This document shows, piece after piece, positions 7,223 to 10,605 of a DNA stretch of 10,605 nt. The translations under genes and the position numbers were made by a program. Every line of letters begins with the position of its first letter. Position 1 is the stretch's first letter. The notes below the pieces were generated by a model. It was not told the DNA's origin, did no database searches, and saw only the letters and a program-made list of their open reading frames with translations. This DNA is from an uncultured Lachnospiraceae bacterium (lineage in GTDB: Bacteria > Bacillota > Clostridia > Lachnospirales > Lachnospiraceae). Location of the stretch: contig CALGGL010000060.1 of the NCBI GenBank assembly GCA_937915975.1, positions 1-10,605 on the forward strand, given 5' to 3'.

Positions 7223-8056
7223 CTATGAATAATTCTTCATTATCTCTTTGATCTTGGTTGCATCACCCCAGATTGCAGGCGAATCATAAGCCCTGTCAGG
7301 AAATGCCCCGTAGTTAAGCCTGTTATCAAAATTATGCTCCTTTATAAAGCTTTCAACCTTTTCACCGAGAGATACCGGTTCACCCGAGCAGCAGTTTATA
7401 ATGCCTGTCACCTCAGTCTGTGTCGCTGTTGCCGCTATCTGGCTCGCAAGCTCGGTAACATGCATAAAATCATATTTATTTTTACCGGAGGTAAACGGAA
7501 ATTCCTTCTTTCCCTCTTTAGCTGCTGCGGTAAGCTTTGAAAAAATCGAATTGTTTTTTAAATCATCACCGAGTATATAATAGCCTCTTATCCACTGACA
7601 TACGGCACCGTTTTCCTTTGCCTTAAGAAGTGTAAGCTGTCTTAGTGTATTTTTCGCTATGGCATAAAGGGATATAGGATTACAAGGAGTATTTTCATCT
7701 ATTGCTCCCTCATAGTAGCCCACCTCATGCATGGAGCCCATAACCACTATGTGCTTAAGCCCTCCCGCAAGCATATTTCTTATAAATTCATAATGCTTCG
7801 GTAAATCATCTATATGACTCTGATCGTTATGAACAAAGCCGTTTCGCCATGCAAGATGTATGCACACATCCGGCTTACCGTATCTTTCGTATATATCCTC
7901 CTCACCGCCAAATAAATTGACATCGGATCTTACGGCTCTTTCATCTACCCCATCATAATTTATATCAGAGGCTATAACCTCGTGCCCCTTTCTAAGAAGC
8001 TCCTTTACAACATATCTTCCGATATATCCGTTTGCACCCGTCACTAAAATCTTCAT
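7223..8056 (-). CDS. NAD(P)-dependent NDP-sugar epimerase/dehydratase/reductase (extended SDR)
   Basis: A 277-residue cytoplasmic SDR enzyme. The Rossmann motif TGANGYIG (6-13) and an acidic Asp31 after the second strand (VIASD) fit NAD(P) binding. The catalytic set is Ser108 in VVMGSMHE and Tyr131/Lys135 in YAIAK. The C-terminal half (DFMHV, INCCSGEPVSL) is the substrate-binding lobe usual in nucleotide-sugar epimerases and reductases. At 277 residues it is shorter than RmlB or GalE (about 330-350) and nearer to 4-ketosugar reductases. It sits 22 nt after the permease and 40 nt before wzt, with AAGGGA upstream of ATG 8056. Beside rmlC, a natural guess is reduction of dTDP-4-keto-L-rhamnose to L-rhamnose or 6-deoxy-L-talose, but the sequence does not fix substrate or product, so no symbol is given. 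Confidence 0.85.
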   Translation of the reverse strand: MKILVTGANGYIGRYVVKELLRKGHEVIASDINYDGVDERAVRSDVNLFGGEEDIYERYGKPDVCIHLAWRNGFVHNDQSHIDDLPKHYEFIRNMLAGGLKHIVVMGSMHEVGYYEGAIDENTPCNPISLYAIAKNTLRQLTLLKAKENGAVCQWIRGYYILGDDLKNNSIFSKLTAAAKEGKKEFPFTSGKNKYDFMHVTELASQIAATATQTEVTGIINCCSGEPVSLGEKVESFIKEHNFDNRLNYGAFPDRAYDSPAIWGDATKIKEIMKNYS

Positions 8057-8078
8057 ACATTTTCCCTTTCACTATAAT

Positions 8079-9035
8079 TTATAATACATCCGCAAAATGT
8101 ACCTTGAGCTTTTGGAACACCTTGTATCCAAACACATAAAGCAAAATTACCGTAGTCCAGAAAACAGCCGTCCAAACCGGTCTTTCCCAAAACCATGTCT
8201 TTACAAGGAGCGAATCCCTGAATCCGCTTACCACATAATATACAGGATTAAATTTCATTATGTTATCCAGTCTCGGCATCAGATCCTTTATATTCCACAT
8301 AATCGGTGTAGCCCATATTCCCACCTGAAGAATTATGGCTATTATCTGATTTAAATCCCTGAAAAATATAACAGCGGCACTTGTAAAGTACGAAATTCCC
8401 AACACGAAAGCATACATACAGATTATGTAGTAAATAAGCTGAATCGTATAAAGGTCAGGATAATAACCGTAAAAGCACTGAAACAGCACTATAAATGCCA
8501 CAAAAAACAAATGAATAAATATAGCCGATGTAACCTTGACAATAGGAAGTATGTCTATCTTAAATACAACCTTTTTTACAAGGTAGCTGTATTCCATGAG
8601 CGCATTTGTACCCGATCCCAGTGCCTCCGAAAAGAAAAACCACGGAACAAGTCCAGCCATAAGCCATAATATAAATGGATAGCTCATGGTTCTTCCCGAA
8701 CGAAGTCCTATATCAAGTGCAAACCAATATACAAGCACCATAATGACAGGTTGGATAAACGCCCATATTATTCCGAAATACGAGCCTGCATATCTTGTCT
8801 TAAAATCATTTTTTGCAAGACTGAGTATAAGCCCTCTGTCATGTACAACATTATCGGCTATGCCGAATATTACCTCTTTATTAAAAACCAGAATCAGAAC
8901 CGATATATCTGTCAGCACACACAATATTATCTTTTCCCTTGTCTCCATTCCCGAAAAGCCAAGCGCAATGATTGCATTTGTCAAAACAGCAAATATAAGA
9001 AGGGCTGCGATAAGCATTTTCTTTTTCTTAGTCAC
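8079..9035 (-). CDS. wzm: Polysaccharide ABC exporter permease (ABC-2, Wzm/TagG type) with N-terminal extension
   Basis: This membrane protein of 318 residues carries the ABC-2 permease features: the amphipathic LAKNDFKTRYAGSYFG segment (73-88) followed by a first core helix to about 107, PFILWLMAGLVPWFFFSEAL (120-139), hydrophobic helices near 165-187, 197-220 and 229-245, the FFRDLNQI motif (224-231), NPVYYVVSGFRDSLL (263-277) and a last helix (about 287-305). It should form the transmembrane channel with the Wzt ATPase and export a lipid-linked glycan. Usual family members are about 260-270 residues; this one has about 55 additional N-terminal residues containing two hydrophobic helices (about 7-27 and 35-52). 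The start is GTG 9035 with AGGAG 8 nt upstream; ATG 9017 six codons later is possible but would leave the site too far away. That site overlaps the rmlC stop codon (TAGGAG), which suggests coupled translation. Confidence 0.9.
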   Translation of the reverse strand: MTKKKKMLIAALLIFAVLTNAIIALGFSGMETREKIILCVLTDISVLILVFNKEVIFGIADNVVHDRGLILSLAKNDFKTRYAGSYFGIIWAFIQPVIMVLVYWFALDIGLRSGRTMSYPFILWLMAGLVPWFFFSEALGSGTNALMEYSYLVKKVVFKIDILPIVKVTSAIFIHLFFVAFIVLFQCFYGYYPDLYTIQLIYYIICMYAFVLGISYFTSAAVIFFRDLNQIIAIILQVGIWATPIMWNIKDLMPRLDNIMKFNPVYYVVSGFRDSLLVKTWFWERPVWTAVFWTTVILLYVFGYKVFQKLKVHFADVL

Positions 9036-9046
9036 CGGTAAATCTC

Positions 9047-9622
9047 CTACTTCCTGTAATCTTTAATTCCACTCCACTTATGATCCTTATCGGATATAAT
9101 AAGATCTTCTCTTGTCATTCCCTCCGGCATAGGCCACTCAACACCTATCTCGGGATCCGACCATAAAAGTCCACCCTCATCATTCGGATGATAGAAGTCT
9201 GTACACTTATAACAAAACTCTGCGCTGTCCGATAAAACTATAAAACCGTGCGCAAAATTTTTCGGTATGAAAAACTGCTTTTTATTCTCCGCCGAGAGTC
9301 TTACGCCATACCATTTTCCAAAGGTTTTTGAACCCTCTCTCAGATCAACCGCCACATCAAAGACCTCTCCGCTTACTACTCTTACAAGCTTATCCTGAGG
9401 ATAATTTATCTGAAAATGAAGTCCTCTCAAAACACCCTTTTTAGAACTTGACTGATTATCCTGAACAAATTCCATATCTATGCCTGCTGCTTTGAAGTCA
9501 TTGAAGTTATAGGTTTCCATAAAATATCCTCTTTCATCCCCGAAAACAGATGGGGATATAACCTTAAGTCCCTCGATATCGCAGGTTTCTACCGTTATTT
9601 TACCGAATTTTTCAACTGCCAT
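9047..9622 (-). CDS. rfbC: dTDP-4-dehydrorhamnose 3,5-epimerase
   Basis: RmlC/RfbC inverts C3 and C5 of dTDP-4-keto-6-deoxy-D-glucose, the third of four steps to dTDP-L-rhamnose, in the cytoplasm. The 191-residue length and cupin sequence match the family: DERGYFMETY (29-38), FVQDNQSSSKKGVLRGLHFQ with the catalytic His69, GEVFDVAVDLR (85-95), FFIPKNFAHGF (117-127), YKCTDFY (138-144, Tyr138 probably the catalytic Tyr), then WSDPEIGVEWP. The ATG at 9622 is chosen because AAGGAGG stands 6 nt before it; an in-frame ATG 13 codons upstream (9661) has no such site and adds residues unlike the family. It is the first gene after the promoter. No rmlA, rmlB or clear rmlD is seen here, so the other steps must be encoded elsewhere. 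Confidence 0.96.
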   Translation of the reverse strand: MAVEKFGKITVETCDIEGLKVISPSVFGDERGYFMETYNFNDFKAAGIDMEFVQDNQSSSKKGVLRGLHFQINYPQDKLVRVVSGEVFDVAVDLREGSKTFGKWYGVRLSAENKKQFFIPKNFAHGFIVLSDSAEFCYKCTDFYHPNDEGGLLWSDPEIGVEWPMPEGMTREDLIISDKDHKWSGIKDYRK

Positions 9623-9635
9623 TTTATTCCTCCTT
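9623..9635 (-). promoter_or_regulatory. Ribosome binding site fixing the rfbC start
   Basis: AAGGAGG on the minus strand (9635-9629) lies 6 nt before ATG 9622. It favours this start over the in-frame ATG at 9661, which has no comparable site. Confidence 0.85.
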
Positions 9636-9694
9636 AAAATGCAATTTAATGTTATTATCAACCCTATGCTTTATAAATGCACATAATTAATTAG

Positions 9695-9723
9695 ATTATA
9701 GCCTAAAATGCGCTATTTTACAA
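9695..9723 (-). promoter_or_regulatory. Sigma-A type promoter of the glycan operon
   Basis: On the minus strand TTGTAA (9723-9718) is followed by a 17-nt spacer and a perfect TATAAT (9700-9695). Transcription should begin near 9688, giving a leader of about 65 nt before rfbC. The surrounding 9623-9784 is very AT-rich and holds no supported gene. The palindrome TAATTAATTA (9693-9684) sits at the expected start point and could be an operator, but this is weak in such AT-rich DNA. Confidence 0.75.
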
Positions 9724-9783
9724 CTTATATTTGAAAAATATTACAAAATTGTTACATATTCTTCCGGCAATGAGTATATAAAG

Positions 9784-9821
9784 CAAAAGACCATATCCTT
9801 TTCGTAGGATATAGTCTTTTA
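9784..9821 (-). terminator. Intrinsic terminator after the NlpC/P60 gene
   Basis: The arms at 9785-9798 and 9807-9820 are complementary over 14 bp, with one more pair possible at the loop. On the minus strand the only irregular position becomes a G-U pair, while on the plus strand it is a C-A mismatch. Downstream on the minus strand comes a T-rich TTTTGCTTTAT. It starts 24 nt after the NlpC/P60 stop and lies before the operon promoter, so it separates the two units. The T-run on the plus strand (TTTTATTTTAT) would also permit use in the other direction, but no plus-strand gene needs it. Confidence 0.82.
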
Positions 9822-9843
9822 TTTTATCTGTTATTTTTAATTA

Positions 9844-10605
9844 TTATACGATATTCTGGAATCCGAAGCATTCTTCGCCTATCATATTACCGTTCTCATC
9901 ATATACTCTGAAAAGTGTCCAGTAATACCCGTACTGTGGCTGCCATACGGTCCAGAGTGCATTTCCTTCTCCTACGCCGCAAGGAGTTGTTGTATATATC
10001 CACGCCGGAAGATTCTGCGCATACAGTGTACAATCAAGTATAAGCATCTCGTACGTATAACACTGATTAGGATTCTCATAGCTTTCTATACCGATAAGAT
10101 ATCCTCCGCCCTCTCCGTCATACGGCATCTGACATATACCTTTTATGGCGTTTTGATGATAGAAGTTAGCATAGTGCTCACCAACAAGCTCTCCCGATTC
10201 ATCACCTGCATTCCTTATGTAAAGGCTCGCCTTATAGGCTCCTGTTTTCGGAAGATAAAATGTATATGTTGCAAAATCGCTGCTCCAATCGGTTTCAAAC
10301 TCATAAGGACCTTTTATAGTCCATTTGTATTCCACATTGGACGCATCAATATTTTCATCAGAGGCAGAAAGTACTACCTTACTGTGTGAATTTTCATCTA
10401 CCTTAACTCCACCGTCCGAGCTGTTTGAAAGCGCAAACGGTCTTACGATTCCTCTAACCGAACCTATGTATTTTATCTGCTGAACCTTAACGCTGCTGCC
10501 GGGTACGGTCTGATGAACCATTTCCGTACTGTTTTTTATAATTCCGACATGTGATATAACTCCGTGTGCACTGCTCGCCGTAAATATAATATCTCCCGGA
10601 AGAGC
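9844..10605 (-). CDS. NlpC/P60 family cell-wall hydrolase with C-terminal aromatic-rich modules (5' end beyond window)
   Basis: The frame is open from the window edge to TAA 9844, giving 253 visible residues. An internal Met at 10521 is not the start, because the reading frame upstream of it continues the domain. The visible fragment begins LPGDIIF, then ISHVGI (His19 of the fragment) and MVHQT (His31). This fits the C-terminal half of an NlpC/P60 peptidase, where the two residues completing the Cys-His-polar triad are 12 apart as in E. coli Spr/MepS. The Cys and any signal peptide lie outside the window. After about residue 55 come beta-rich segments: one Ig-like stretch (EYKWTIKGPYEF ... 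TGAYKASLYIRN) and a Trp/Tyr-rich end (ALWTVWQPQYGYYWTLFR). A role in cutting peptidoglycan stem peptides at the surface follows from the family. The C-terminal modules probably bind wall or polymer, which is inference. The terminator places it outside the glycan operon. Confidence 0.82.
   Translation of the reverse strand, partial: ALPGDIIFTASSAHGVISHVGIIKNSTEMVHQTVPGSSVKVQQIKYIGSVRGIVRPFALSNSSDGGVKVDENSHSKVVLSASDENIDASNVEYKWTIKGPYEFETDWSSDFATYTFYLPKTGAYKASLYIRNAGDESGELVGEHYANFYHQNAIKGICQMPYDGEGGGYLIGIESYENPNQCYTYEMLILDCTLYAQNLPAWIYTTTPCGVGEGNALWTVWQPQYGYYWTLFRVYDENGNMIGEECFGFQNIV

Noticed and set aside
9623..9661. ATG 9661 as the rfbC start
   Set aside because: It lacks a ribosome binding site and would add 13 residues unlike the family; AAGGAGG sits just before ATG 9622.
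10519..10521. ATG 10521 as the start of the NlpC/P60 gene
   Set aside because: The frame upstream continues to the window edge and encodes the PGDIIF and SHVGI parts of the same domain, so this Met is internal.
1..10605. CRISPR arrays, tRNA or rRNA genes, insertion sequences, attachment sites
   Set aside because: I saw no regularly spaced long repeats, no transposase or integrase sequence, and no cloverleaf-like or rRNA-like stretches.

Overview
The window looks like part of a low-G+C Gram-positive (Firmicute) genome, most likely a Clostridia member close to Lachnospiraceae. The reasons are the AT-rich sequence, strong AGGAGG-type ribosome binding sites, one GTG and one TTG start, a Gram-positive style signal peptide followed by a Big_2-like module, and an NlpC/P60 wall hydrolase. 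The family placement is inference; no rRNA or other marker is present. Every supported gene is on the minus strand, so transcription runs from high to low coordinates.

Layout in transcription order. (1) 10605-9844: the 3' part of an NlpC/P60 wall-hydrolase gene whose start lies outside the window, closed by a hairpin terminator at 9785-9820. (2) 9723-9695: a good sigma-A type promoter (TTGTAA, 17 nt, TATAAT). (3) A tight run of eight genes: rfbC/rmlC (9622-9047), an ABC-2 permease of the Wzm/TagG kind (9035-8079), an NDP-sugar SDR enzyme (8056-7223), a Wzt-type ATPase with a C-terminal extra domain (7182-5899), a SAM methyltransferase (5863-4928), a kinase-like protein with a coiled-coil tail (4931-3585), an RgpF-family rhamnan protein (3583-1325), and a secreted transglutaminase-like protein with a Big_2-like module (1295 to beyond position 1). 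Gaps are -4 to about 40 nt and no internal terminator was seen, so one operon is likely.

How the genes fit together: RmlC and the SDR enzyme suggest a dTDP-6-deoxyhexose precursor such as dTDP-L-rhamnose or a relative. RgpF suggests a rhamnan-like chain. Wzm/Wzt would flip the lipid-linked chain across the membrane. The methyltransferase and kinase, encoded side by side with an ATGA overlap, have the same order (methyltransferase, kinase, coiled coil) as the single protein WbdD, which caps the non-reducing end of E. coli O9a O-antigen and sets its length. The extra C-terminal domain on Wzt is the kind that reads such a cap. The main hypothesis is therefore a split, WbdD-like cap-and-export system for a Gram-positive cell-wall glycan. 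The final gene would put a secreted transglutaminase-fold protein on the same transcript. No polymer-initiating enzyme, rmlA, rmlB or clear rmlD is in the window, so those functions must be encoded elsewhere.
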